NCBI RefSeq assembly: GCF_900091495.1
Contig: NZ_LT607413.1
Location: 1,364,001 to 1,428,000, forward strand
Reading direction: 5' to 3'
DNA: 64,000 nt
From: Micromonospora echinospora
GTDB taxonomy: Bacteria; Actinomycetota; Actinomycetes; Mycobacteriales; Micromonosporaceae
Within the stretch, counting starts at the first letter, position 1; every line of letters starts with the position of its first letter. A program made the translations under genes and the position numbers. Below the pieces are notes generated by a model that saw only the letters and a program-made list of their open reading frames with translations, did no database searches and was not told the origin of the DNA. Shown one piece after another: positions 54,712 through 62,900 of this stretch.

Positions 54712-55506
54712 TCACTCGCGTTTGTGACGGCTGATCATGTTCAGAAGGGTCGCGTGGGTGGCTTCGTCGGCGGCGGCGATCAGTCCGCCAACGCCGGTGT
54801 GCAATGGCTGTCCGTGGATTCCTGTGACGATGCATCCTGCAGCTTGGCAGAGCGCGATCCCTGCGGCGAAATGCACGCTGTCGCGTAAATCGCCGGCGGT
54901 GAGGTAGGCAGCGCGGCGTCCGGCGGCCACCCATGCCACGGCTAGCGTCGTGGAGAGCACGCGCGGCCGGAAGTGCTGGTTGAACTGAGCGTCTGCGAGC
55001 AGCCCGGTCGCCCGGAGCGTTGGCGTGTCAGGTAACGGATCGAGGTTGATGTCGACTAGCCGGGTCTTGGCCGAGGGCGTCAGCTTTTCATCGTCGCCGT
55101 TGCGGCGTAGGTATGCCTGCTGTCGATCGGTCCAGAACACTTCGCCGGTGAATGGGTCAGCGGTGGCCCCGGTCGTGATCGCGGACTTGATGCGTAAGGC
55201 GACGTTGACAGCCACCATGGTGGTGTGCGCGGCATAGTTGAGGGTTCCGCAGAGCGGGTCGACCAGCCAGGTGCGTTCGCCATGTGTGACTCCGGTGTGC
55301 CCGGTCTCCTCACCCAGCACCGCGTCACCGGGTCGAGCGGTGCGCAGAAGGTCAAGAATGGCTCTTTCCGCAGCGAGATCGACTTCGGTGGCGAAGTCGC
55401 CAGGGGCCTTGGCGTAGTGGGTCAGTGGGCTGCCAAATTCTGCCTGAACTACCGCAGCACCAGCTTGTGCCGCAGCAATGGCAAGGTCATGATCCGCGAT
55501 AGACAC
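54712..55506 (-). CDS. Inositol monophosphatase-like protein with altered metal motif
   Basis: About 264 residues from the GTG at 55506 (a poor ribosome binding site). The fold signature is present: TEVD (about 40-43), GEET (65-68), WLVDPLCGTLN (80-90) and a C-terminal DSVHFAAGIALCQAAGC. The canonical DPLDGT is DPLCGT, so the second metal-binding Asp is Cys86, and the usual WDxAAG is VHFAAG. Catalysis by the classical two- or three-metal mechanism is therefore doubtful. I recall the DPLCGT variant in other actinomycete proteins, so it may be a conserved subfamily rather than decay. It is cargo of the element in tRNA-Ala. Confidence 0.75.
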   Translation of the reverse strand: MSIADHDLAIAAAQAGAAVVQAEFGSPLTHYAKAPGDFATEVDLAAERAILDLLRTARPGDAVLGEETGHTGVTHGERTWLVDPLCGTLNYAAHTTMVAVNVALRIKSAITTGATADPFTGEVFWTDRQQAYLRRNGDDEKLTPSAKTRLVDINLDPLPDTPTLRATGLLADAQFNQHFRPRVLSTTLAVAWVAAGRRAAYLTAGDLRDSVHFAAGIALCQAAGCIVTGIHGQPLHTGVGGLIAAADEATHATLLNMISRHKRE

Positions 55507-55617
55507 GCAGGGAGAGTAACGGCCTGCCACGAGACGATTCCCGCCATTCGGGCGGTGGCTTTGCTCATACTCCGGCACGCGAGAATCAAGCCCAAGCCTT
55601 GACACCGGCTTCGACAC

Positions 55618-56076
55618 ATGCCCCAGCAGTGCCCGGTGTCGGAGTCGGCTTTGTCTCGGACCCGGCCCCCGGCGGACACCGCCGCAGTGACCGCCTTTGA
55701 CCTGACCGTGACGGCTATGGCGGTCTCGCTGTTGTTCACCGACGAACAGGGCAAGCCGATTCATGATCAGCGTTGGTCGGACCTTTGGTGTGGTTGGCGG
55801 AGGGCGGCGGGGTGGCCCGAGGAAGGCACCTTTCACTCTCTGCTGCACTACTTCGCTACTCGTCTGATCACCTCGGGTGCTGACCCGACCGACGTGCAGA
55901 ACGCCCTACCCCACTCCAGCTTGCGGATCATGCTGGAGACGTACGTGCACTGGCGGCCGAAGAAGAACCGGCGTCGCAACATCGTCAGCACGGCACTTCG
56001 GGAGGCTGCGGGTAGCCGCTCTGCGGTGAGGCTTCCGGGCCGAGTTGTGCCGGATCTGCGCCCAAATGATCAATGA
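55618..56076 (+). pseudogene. Tyrosine integrase remnant (C-terminal part)
   Basis: The last ~100 residues correspond to the catalytic domain of tyrosine recombinases: LLFTDEQGKPIHDQRWSDLW, FHSLLHYFATRLITSGADPT and ETYVHW. The motif expected as HxLRHYxAT reads HSLLHYFAT (Arg to Leu), and the LGHSS motif reads LPHSS. The SAM-like N-terminal domain and the first catalytic Arg region are missing. It ends 29 bp from tRNA-Ala, the usual position of an integrase beside its attachment site. Probably inactive. Confidence 0.8.
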
Positions 56077-56099
56077 CCAGCGTTTCCGCTGGCCATTGA
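56070..56099 (-). terminator. Hairpin downstream of tRNA-Ala
   Basis: On the minus strand TCAATGGCCAGCG and CGCTGGTCATTGA form a 13-bp stem with one wobble around a GAAA tetraloop, 7 bp past the tRNA CCA end. It overlaps the end of the integrase remnant and could serve both. Confidence 0.65.
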
Positions 56100-56105
56100 T
56101 GGTGT

Positions 56106-56182
56106 TGGTGGAGCTGAGGGGATTTGAACCCCTGACCCCCTCGATGCGAACGAGGTGCGCTACCGGTCTGCGCCACAGCCCC
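56106..56182 (-). tRNA. tRNA-Ala (anticodon CGC)
   Basis: 77 nt with encoded CCA. Acceptor GGGGCTG/CAGCTCC, D arm GCGC/GCGC, anticodon stem CCTCG/CGAGG enclosing TTCGCAT (anticodon CGC), T arm AGGGG-TTCAAAT-CCCCT. Its 3' 27 bp recur at 54511-54537, so the current 3' end was probably supplied by the integrated element. Confidence 0.95.
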
Positions 56183-56539
56183 TCCACCGGCGAACCGGCT
56201 TCGGTCCCACCCGGCATTCACCGGGCGGGCCGGCGACAAGGCTAACAGGTTCCCCGCCCCGAGAGCGAATCGCCCCACCCCTCTCAGCCGGGAGCGTGGT
56301 GGGAAACGGCCCCCAGAGGGGCCGGAAGCCACCACGATCCCGGACGACCACCCAGCCACGGGCCGGTGCCCCATCTGTGCGGGCAGCTCTAAAGGGCCGA
56401 CTACCCGACCACCCGCCTGGCACGGCGCGACCCGCCGGAGGGCCGACGCGACAGGACTCGACCCGCCAGGAGGCCCGACCACCCGCCGTCCACGGGTCGC
56501 CGCCCACCGGGCCACGCCCGCGTCCCGGCCGAGCAGCCC
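56183..56539. other. Intergenic region between tRNA-Ala and glpR/sepX
   Basis: 357 bp holding the tRNA promoter region and a 42-nt two-tier hairpin (56295-56336). GC-rich spacer otherwise; no gene. Confidence 0.6.
56295..56336. terminator. Two-tier hairpin (42 nt)
   Basis: Outer arms CGTGGTGG (56295-56302) and CCACCACG (56329-56336) are perfect; inner arms CGGCCCC (56307-56313) and GGGGCCG (56318-56324) are perfect. Between them sits a symmetric internal loop of GAAA/GAAG and the apical loop is CAGA. It is about 200 bp past the glpR/sepX stop. Confidence 0.6.
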
Positions 56540-57406
56540 TCAGCGGCGGGACTGGTAGGGGCGGCCCCGCAGGCCACCGCTGCGACGGTAGGAGACCGAG
56601 CCGCCTCCGCTGGCCGCCGCCGGCAGGTCGTCGGGGCGGTCCAGGCCCATGGCGGTACGCCGTACCGCCTCGCGCTGGGCCGCCAGGCGGCGCTGCTGCT
56701 CCCGGCGGGCCGCCGCGCGGCGGGCCTGCTCGCGGCGTACCTCGGCCTGTCGGGCGGCCAGCCAGGCCGCCTCCCGGGCCTGCGCCCGCCGCCGACGGCG
56801 CTCGGCCACCGCCCGCGCCCGCAGGTGGACGACGTACGCGACGAGCAGGGTGCCGGTGACCGAGACGCTGATCCAGAAGCCGGGGCCGGCGACGACCACG
56901 CCGATCAGCTCGACGAAGTTCAGCAGCAACAGCGCGGCGAGCACCCGGCGGCGGCGGTAGACCACCGGGGCGTGCTGCCGGCGTGGCGTGCGGCGGCGGG
57001 GACGTCCGGGGGCCGGGGGCACGGCGCGCAGCCGTCCGGACCGGCGGCCGGCGCCCCGGCCGGGCGTGGTGCCCGGGGGGTCGGCGGCCGGGCCGGTGGC
57101 GGGTGACGCGGCGGCCGGGCCGGCGTTCGTCGCGGAGCGGGCAGCGGCGGAGGCGGAGGTGGCCGCGGTGGTGGTGGTTCCGCCGGCGCCGTCCGGACCG
57201 AGCGTGACCACCAGGGAGCGGGACGGGTTCACCGGGCGGCGTCCGGGCACAGTACGACGCCGCCGGCGGCGCTGGAGCACCCGCGCCGTCGACTGCGCCC
57301 GCTCCGCCACCAGCCGCTCGGTGGCGTCGTACCGGCGGACGAGCGCCGGGGCGAGAGCCAGCAGGCCGGCGGCGGCGAGGACGGCGAGGAGCACCGAGGT
57401 CGGCAC
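56540..57406 (-). CDS. sepX: Divisome membrane protein GlpR/SepX-like
   Basis: About 288 residues from the GTG at 57406 (GGAGG 8 bp upstream); a GTG at 57412 is possible. One N-terminal membrane helix (VLLAVLAAAGLLALAPALV) is followed by a long basic/Ala-Pro linker and two adjacent helices (about 154-173 and 176-195). A highly basic, Gln/Ala-rich helical tail comes next, ending in a Gly/Ser/Tyr stretch. This layout and its place beside rimJ and glp match the Glp receptor GlpR of Corynebacterium and SepX of Streptomyces, which link the gephyrin-like Glp to FtsZ and septation. Assignment rests on context and topology, as sequence is low-complexity. Confidence 0.8.
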   Translation of the reverse strand: MPTSVLLAVLAAAGLLALAPALVRRYDATERLVAERAQSTARVLQRRRRRRTVPGRRPVNPSRSLVVTLGPDGAGGTTTTAATSASAAARSATNAGPAAASPATGPAADPPGTTPGRGAGRRSGRLRAVPPAPGRPRRRTPRRQHAPVVYRRRRVLAALLLLNFVELIGVVVAGPGFWISVSVTGTLLVAYVVHLRARAVAERRRRRAQAREAAWLAARQAEVRREQARRAAARREQQRRLAAQREAVRRTAMGLDRPDDLPAAASGGGSVSYRRSGGLRGRPYQSRR

Positions 57407-57592
57407 CCTCACCCCTCCCGTCACCGAAGTTCGGACATTCGCGCGCCGGCCGCAGGATCTTCGACCGGACATCGCCCGTTTCGCCGATCATGCGGCCACC
57501 GCAGCGCTTGCCACAGCTTGCAGTTACTTGAGGTTACGGGCGACCGAGCAGGAAGATTGTGCGCCGCGCCGGATTACCGACGGTGGGACAGA

Positions 57593-58237
57593 TCATCCGG
57601 CGGCGGCGCGTACCCGGTGCCAGCGGGCCAGCAGGCCGCCCTCGGCGGCCACCTCCTCGCTGGTCATCGCGTAGCCGATGTGGTCGCGCCACGCACCGTC
57701 GATGTGCATGTACCGCCGGTGCAGCGCCTCCTCGCGGAAGCCGAGTTTCTCCACCACCCGGCGGGACGGCCCATTCTCCGGACGGATGTTCACCTCGACC
57801 CGGTGCAGCCCGCCGGGGCCGAAGGCGTGGTCGACGGCGAGCGCCATCGCGGTGGGAATCACCCCGCGCCCCGCCACCCGGCTGTCCACCCAGTAGCCGA
57901 CGTAGCCGGAGCAGAACGCCCGCCGGACGATGTTGCCGATGTTCAGGTGCCCGACCAGGCGCTCCCGCCCGTCCTCGACCACGCAGACCGCGAACGGCAT
58001 CCCCTCGCCGATCCGCGCGGACCGGCGCTGGTCACGGTGGACGTAGCGGAACGCGGCGGGCGAGTTCATCTCGTCCCAGCGACCGGGCACCGAGGACTCC
58101 CAGGGGGCCAGCCAGTCACGGTTCGCCCGGCGGACCTCCGACCAGGCTGCCGCGTCGGAGCGGCGGTACGGCCGGAGCGTCACCGGGCCGTCGGTGAGGA
58201 CGACCGGCCAGCCGGGGGCGTTGCCGAACCACGTCAT
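57593..58237 (-). CDS. rimJ: GNAT-family N-acetyltransferase (RimJ/RimL-like)
   Basis: About 214 residues from the ATG at 58237; a GTG at 58249 would leave no room for the GGAGGG site. GNAT features are TLRPYRRSDAAAWSEVR at the N-terminus, VGYWVDSRVAGRGVIPTAMA (acetyl-CoA pyrophosphate loop, Arg/Gly-rich), and RVEVNIRPENGPSRRVVEKL followed by GFREEALHRRYMHIDGAWRD, typical of RimJ/RimL protein N-acetyltransferases. It sits between glp and glpR/sepX, the same order as in mycobacteria, so a protein of the division complex or a ribosomal protein may be its target (inference). Confidence 0.92.
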   Translation of the reverse strand: MTWFGNAPGWPVVLTDGPVTLRPYRRSDAAAWSEVRRANRDWLAPWESSVPGRWDEMNSPAAFRYVHRDQRRSARIGEGMPFAVCVVEDGRERLVGHLNIGNIVRRAFCSGYVGYWVDSRVAGRGVIPTAMALAVDHAFGPGGLHRVEVNIRPENGPSRRVVEKLGFREEALHRRYMHIDGAWRDHIGYAMTSEEVAAEGGLLARWHRVRAAAG

Positions 58238-58265
58238 CGCCCGGTCCACCCTCCGTCCACGGCCA

Positions 58266-58349
58266 CACCCGGAGGCCCACCGTCCACACCCGGAGGCCCA
58301 CCGTCCACACCTGGGGGCCCACCGTCCATGCCCGGAGGCCCACCGTCCA
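58266..58349. repeat. Four 21-bp tandem repeats between rimJ and glp
   Basis: Units at 58266, 58287, 58308 and 58329 follow CACCCGGAGGCCCACCGTCC plus A, with 2-3 changes in the third and fourth. There are no spacers. It fills most of the 115-bp gap between glp and rimJ. The period is a multiple of three, but the units are outside both genes. Confidence 0.8.
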
Positions 58350-58352
58350 CGC

Positions 58353-59669
58353 TCACCGCCGACGGTCCAGCAGCAGCACGTCCACGGTGGAGCCGGCGGC
58401 GGCGGTGGTGACCCGCTCGCCGAGCACCATCAGGCCGTTCGCCTCGGCCAGTCCGGAGAGGGTGAACGGGCCGCCCGGCAGCGGCTGGACGGTGTAGCCG
58501 CCGCCGCGCCGCTCGGCCACGTGCGCGGGACGGAACTCCCGCAGCCCGCCGGGGGACGTGATGGTCTCCAGCAGGTGCGCGCGGACGCTCGGCCGAAACA
58601 CCGGCTCCGCACCGGCGAGCAGGTTGATCGCGGGACGGGCCAGCACCTCGAAACCGATCATCGCGGCACCGGGTTCACCGGGCAGACAGACCACCGGCAC
58701 CTCCTCGGCTCCGACCGTACCGAATCCGAGGGCCGTGCCGGGGTAGAGGGCGACCTCGGTGAAGGTGACCGGTCCGGCCCGGCCGCCCTCCCGCCGGGTG
58801 AGGATCCGGCGGACCATGTCGCCCGGCCCGGTGCCGGTGCCGCCGGTGGTGATGATCAGGTCGGCCCGCAGCGTCTGGTCCTCCAGCAGGCCGCGCAGCG
58901 CCTCCGGGTCGTCGTCGCAGATACCCACCCGGTACGCCAGCGCGCCCACCTCGGCGGCGGCGGCGGTCAGCGCGTGCGAGTTGGCGTCCACCACCTGACC
59001 GGGCTGGCTGCCCCGGCCCACGTCGACCAGTTCGTCACCGGTGGCCACGATGACCACCCGTGGGCTGGGCCGCACCACCACGTGCCCGAGGCCGGTGGCG
59101 GCGAAGACCGCGACCAGGGCCGGGGAGACGTACGTGCCGGCGCGGGCGAGCAGCGTGCCGGCGGGCAGTTCCTCCCCGGCGCGGCGGACGCCGTACCCGC
59201 GCTTGGGGACGCGGAAGATCTCGACGGCGGCCATGCCCTGGTCGGTCCACTCCACCGGGACCACCACGTCCGCGCCGGACGGCAACGGCGCGCCGGCCGC
59301 CACCGAGAAGCACGAGCCGGGGGTGAGCCGGACCGGCCGCCAACTGGCCGCGCCGAGGTCACCGACCACGTTCAGCCGGACCGTACGGCCGCTCGGCGAG
59401 CCGGCGCGGCCCGGGGCGTACCCGACGCCCCGGCCCGTGCCGGAGCCGATGTCCTCCCAGCGGGCCGCGTACCCGTCGACCGCGGCCTGGTCGAAGGCCG
59501 GGTACGAGTGCGGCGCGACGACGTCCTCGGCGAGGACGTTGCCGTACGCCTGGGTGAGGTCGAGGTCGAGCGGAGGCAGCGCGCGTAACCTGCGCAGCAC
59601 ACTGCCCAGGTAGTCGGCGAGCGGCGTCAACTCGTTCGCGGCCGCCTCGGCGTCGGCCGTCGCGGTCAT
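58353..59669 (-). CDS. glp: Gephyrin-like molybdotransferase Glp (MoeA family)
   Basis: 438 residues with the MoeA/gephyrin architecture: N-terminal YLGSVLRRLRALPPLDLDLT and FDQAAVDGYA, the molybdopterin-binding MoCF domain with TGDELVDVGRGSQPGQVVDA and TTGGTGTGPGDMV, and a C-terminal beta-barrel. In other actinobacteria this Glp has been tied to cell division through a membrane receptor encoded beside it, which here is the gene at 56540-57406, besides or instead of molybdenum insertion. The ATG overlaps the galU stop by four bases (ATGA). Confidence 0.92.
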   Translation of the reverse strand: MTATADAEAAANELTPLADYLGSVLRRLRALPPLDLDLTQAYGNVLAEDVVAPHSYPAFDQAAVDGYAARWEDIGSGTGRGVGYAPGRAGSPSGRTVRLNVVGDLGAASWRPVRLTPGSCFSVAAGAPLPSGADVVVPVEWTDQGMAAVEIFRVPKRGYGVRRAGEELPAGTLLARAGTYVSPALVAVFAATGLGHVVVRPSPRVVIVATGDELVDVGRGSQPGQVVDANSHALTAAAAEVGALAYRVGICDDDPEALRGLLEDQTLRADLIITTGGTGTGPGDMVRRILTRREGGRAGPVTFTEVALYPGTALGFGTVGAEEVPVVCLPGEPGAAMIGFEVLARPAINLLAGAEPVFRPSVRAHLLETITSPGGLREFRPAHVAERRGGGYTVQPLPGGPFTLSGLAEANGLMVLGERVTTAAAGSTVDVLLLDRRR

Positions 59670-60628
59670 GTACTAGGACCGCCCGACGCGTCGGAGGCCA
59701 CGAACTCCCCCAGCCACTTGCGGAACTCGTCGCCCAGGTCCTCCCGTTCGCAGGCGATCTGCACGACGGTCTGGAGGTAGCCCAGGGGCATGCCCGTGTC
59801 GTAGCGGGTGCCCCGGTAGACGATGGCGTGCACCGGTGTGCCCTCGCTGCGCAGCAGCTCCATCGCGTCGGTGAGCTGGATCTCCCCGCCGCTGCCGGGC
59901 CCGGTGCGCCGGATCGCGTCGAAGATCGTGGCGGGCAGGACGTACCGGCCGAGGACGGCGAGGTTGCTCGGGGCATCCTCCGGCTTGGGCTTCTCCACCA
60001 TGCCGGTGACCTTGACGACCTCGCCGACGTCGGTCAGCTCCGCCTCGGCCGGCTCCACCGAGGCGATGCCGTACCGCTTGGTCTCGGCCGGGTCGACCTC
60101 GAAGAAGGCGAGCACGATGCCGCCGGTGCGGGCCTGGAGTTCCAACATGGCCGGCAGCAGCGGCTCGGACGGCTTGACGAACTCGTCGCCGAGGAGCACC
60201 GCGAAGGGCTGGTCGCCGACGTGGGACTCGGCGTACCCGACGGCGTGGCCGAGGCCGAGCTGCTCGGGCTGCCGGCAGGTGTAGATCTCGGCCAGCTCGC
60301 TGGGGCGGCGGACGGCGGCCAGCCGCTCGGCGTCGCCCTTCTCCTCCAGCCGCGTCTCCAGGTCGGGGCGGCGGTCGAAGTGGTCGACCATCGAGGTCTT
60401 GCCCCGGCCGGTGATCAGCAGGACGTCGCCGATCCCGGCTGCGGTGGCCTCCTCGACGATGTACTGCAACACCGGCCGGTCGACCACCGGCAGCAGCTCC
60501 TTGGGCACCGCCTTCGTCGCAGGCAGGAAGCGGGTGGCCAGACCGGCGGCCGGGATGACGGCCTTGACCGCCCTCCGGCGGCCGGTCGAGGTGGGCGCCG
60601 TTGAAGGATTCGCTGGTTGCTCCGACAT
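59666..60628 (-). CDS. galU: UTP-glucose-1-phosphate uridylyltransferase
   Basis: 320 residues. It makes UDP-glucose for envelope glycans and for the Leloir pathway served by galE-galK. Signatures are KAVIPAAGLATRFLPATKAV (about 22-41), KELLPVVDRPVLQYIVEEA and LLGDEFVKPSEPLLPAMLEL (Mg-binding Asp). The N-terminal ~20 residues are a Ser/Thr/Pro tail. Its stop overlaps the glp start by four bases, so glp expression follows galU. It is separated by 9 bp from the cyclase stop at 60638 on the same strand. Confidence 0.95.
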   Translation of the reverse strand: MSEQPANPSTAPTSTGRRRAVKAVIPAAGLATRFLPATKAVPKELLPVVDRPVLQYIVEEATAAGIGDVLLITGRGKTSMVDHFDRRPDLETRLEEKGDAERLAAVRRPSELAEIYTCRQPEQLGLGHAVGYAESHVGDQPFAVLLGDEFVKPSEPLLPAMLELQARTGGIVLAFFEVDPAETKRYGIASVEPAEAELTDVGEVVKVTGMVEKPKPEDAPSNLAVLGRYVLPATIFDAIRRTGPGSGGEIQLTDAMELLRSEGTPVHAIVYRGTRYDTGMPLGYLQTVVQIACEREDLGDEFRKWLGEFVASDASGGPST

Positions 60629-60637
60629 GTCGCGAGA

Positions 60638-62818
60638 CTATCGGCCACGGCTCTGCCGTGGCGGGTGTGGCCCGGAAGACGCGCCGCCGTCGGCGGCGTG
60701 ACGCACGCCTCCACCGGCGCCGGCGCGGGGCATCCCGTCCTCCGGCGGGACCGCCGCCGCCCGCACCGTGATCTCCTCGGCGGTGGGGCGGACCGGCACC
60801 GGGGCGACCTGGTAGGTGTCCCGGCCGGCCGCCTTCGCCGCGTACAGGGCGTCGTCGGCGGCGTCGAGCACCTGCTGCGCGGTGCTGCCGTGGTCGGGGT
60901 AGACGGCGATGCCCACCGACACGGTCACCGCGATCCGCACGGACGTGGCCGCCGGCACGCCCGAGTGCGACTCGGCCTCGAACGGGCCGTCCCGGACCAC
61001 CGCCCCCAGCCGTTCCGCCACGATCGCCGCGCCCCGCGCGTCGGTCTCCGGCAGCAGCAGCACGAACTCCTCGCCGCCCTGCCGGAAGGCGAGGTCCACC
61101 TCACGGATCTCGCCGCGCACCCGGCGGGCGAACTCGACCAGCACGGCGTCGCCGACGGCGTGCCCGTACGTGTCGTTGACCTTCTTGAACAGGTCCAGGT
61201 CCAGGGCGAGGACGCTGAGCATCCGGCCGAAGCGGCTGGCCCGTTCCACTTCCCGGCGGATCGACTCGCGCAGGTAGCGGTAGTTCCAGAGCCCGGTGAG
61301 CGGGTCGGTCAGCGAGAGCCGTTGCGCCTCCTCGTGCACCCGGACGTTCTCCACCGCCACCGCCGCGTGGCCGGCGAACGTCCGCAGGGTCACCAGGTCG
61401 TGGTCGTCGAACCCGTCCGCGCCGAGCCGGTCGTAGAGGACCAGCACGCCGAGTGTGCCGGGGGCGGCCTCGCCGGTGGGAGCGGAGCGCCAGGGCACGT
61501 CGGCCGCCGCGCCGGGCGCGGCGAAGGGCACCGCCACGTACGTCCGGCCGTCCGCCCCGCCGGGCGGCCCGTCGCCGGGTTCGACCCGCCCCCGCCGGGG
61601 CTCGCCGGTGGCCGCCACCGTCCCCACGATGCCACTGCCCACCGGCACCCGCAGCGCGGTCGGCTCTCCGGTGGGTTCGTCGCCGTCCGGGCCGGTCACG
61701 CACCGCCCGACGAGGACGCCGTCCTCCTCGACCAGCAGCACCGCGCCGGACCGCGCGCCGGTCGCCGCGATCGCGCTGTGCAGGATGACCCGCAGGATGC
61801 GGTCCAGGTCGTGGGTGCTGGCGAGGGTGTCGCCGAGCACCGTGAGGTGGCCGCGCATCTGGTCCCGGCTCCGGGTCAGGGCGGCCACGTAGGACTGGGT
61901 CTCCCGGGTCATCCGGTTGAACGTGCCGGCCAGCCGGCCGATCTCGTCGGAGCTGCGCACCGGCACCCGGACGGTCAGGTCCCCCCGGGCGACCCGGTCG
62001 ACGGCGTGCGCCAGCTCGGCCAGCGGTCGGGTGGTGACCCGGGCCAGCCGCGCGGCGGCGAGCACGGCGAGGAGGCCGGCGAGCAGGACCGCGGCGACCA
62101 GGGCGGCGTGCAGGCCCGGAGACTGGTCGCCGGGGACGGAGAGGACCAGGGGCAACGGCTGGCCGGGGGCCGGTCCGGCCCGGCGGACGTACCGCCCGTG
62201 CCCGGTGCCGGTGACCCGGTCGTCGCCGGCCGGGGCGGCGGCGGCCAGCACCTCGTCGCGTACCCCGGTCGCCTCGGTGGTCTGCACGATGCCGGCGTCG
62301 CCGGTGAGGGTGACCTCGACCCCGGTGACCGCGGCGAGCCGGGCCACGAAGCCGGGGTCGACGAGGTGGGCGGCGGCGACCCGGCCCAGCTCGGCTCCGG
62401 CGCGGTCGCGCAGCTCCACCTCGGCGGTGAGCGCCCGCACCGGGCCGTCGAGCCGGCGGGTGCCGGCGCAGTCCAGCCAGGGACGCTCCGGCGCGCCGGG
62501 CGTGGTGTAGACGGCCCGCCCGGTCACGTCGGTGACCAGGACGGCGGCGGCGAGTCCCCGGCTGACCACCTGGGTGGCGGCGCCCGCCCGGCCGACCGGG
62601 TCCGCGCCGGCCAGCGCGACCGCGTCGGCGGCGGCACGCAGTTGCTGGCAGAGGGCGTCGACGGAGGTCCGGACGGCCCCGACGGCCAGTCCCAGCCGTT
62701 CGGTGGAGCGCCGCTGGTCGACCGTGGCCAGGGTGGTGCCCACGAAGAACGCCCCGAGCAGGACCGGACCGAGCACCACCGTGAGGAAGGCTGCGGTCAA
62801 CCGCCCGCGTAGCGTCAC
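60638..62818 (-). CDS. Membrane diguanylate cyclase with HAMP and GAF domains
   Basis: About 726 residues from the GTG at 62818. Order: membrane helix (about 7-30), extracytoplasmic sensor (about 31-235), second helix (about 236-258), HAMP (PLAELAHAVDRVARGDLTVR, about 265-315), GAF (about 335-480) and a C-terminal GGDEF domain with DPLTGLWNYRYL and active-site RQGGEEF. The inhibitory site RxxD (REVD) lies five residues before GGEEF, so product inhibition by c-di-GMP is likely. No EAL domain. It sits upstream of galU-glp with 9 bp spacing, which may tie c-di-GMP synthesis to the division cluster transcript. Confidence 0.92.
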   Translation of the reverse strand: MTLRGRLTAAFLTVVLGPVLLGAFFVGTTLATVDQRRSTERLGLAVGAVRTSVDALCQQLRAAADAVALAGADPVGRAGAATQVVSRGLAAAVLVTDVTGRAVYTTPGAPERPWLDCAGTRRLDGPVRALTAEVELRDRAGAELGRVAAAHLVDPGFVARLAAVTGVEVTLTGDAGIVQTTEATGVRDEVLAAAAPAGDDRVTGTGHGRYVRRAGPAPGQPLPLVLSVPGDQSPGLHAALVAAVLLAGLLAVLAAARLARVTTRPLAELAHAVDRVARGDLTVRVPVRSSDEIGRLAGTFNRMTRETQSYVAALTRSRDQMRGHLTVLGDTLASTHDLDRILRVILHSAIAATGARSGAVLLVEEDGVLVGRCVTGPDGDEPTGEPTALRVPVGSGIVGTVAATGEPRRGRVEPGDGPPGGADGRTYVAVPFAAPGAAADVPWRSAPTGEAAPGTLGVLVLYDRLGADGFDDHDLVTLRTFAGHAAVAVENVRVHEEAQRLSLTDPLTGLWNYRYLRESIRREVERASRFGRMLSVLALDLDLFKKVNDTYGHAVGDAVLVEFARRVRGEIREVDLAFRQGGEEFVLLLPETDARGAAIVAERLGAVVRDGPFEAESHSGVPAATSVRIAVTVSVGIAVYPDHGSTAQQVLDAADDALYAAKAAGRDTYQVAPVPVRPTAEEITVRAAAVPPEDGMPRAGAGGGVRHAADGGASSGPHPPRQSRGR

Positions 62819-62900
62819 TCTTCCCCCGGAAGTATTACGCCCGATGCTGCGATGCTGACACAGCGGCACCGTTGGACGAGCGTTGCGTCAGGAGTGTTGC

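Noticed and set aside
58266..58349. Possible CRISPR array
   Set aside because: The 21-bp units are directly adjacent with no spacers and no cas genes are present; it is a simple tandem repeat.
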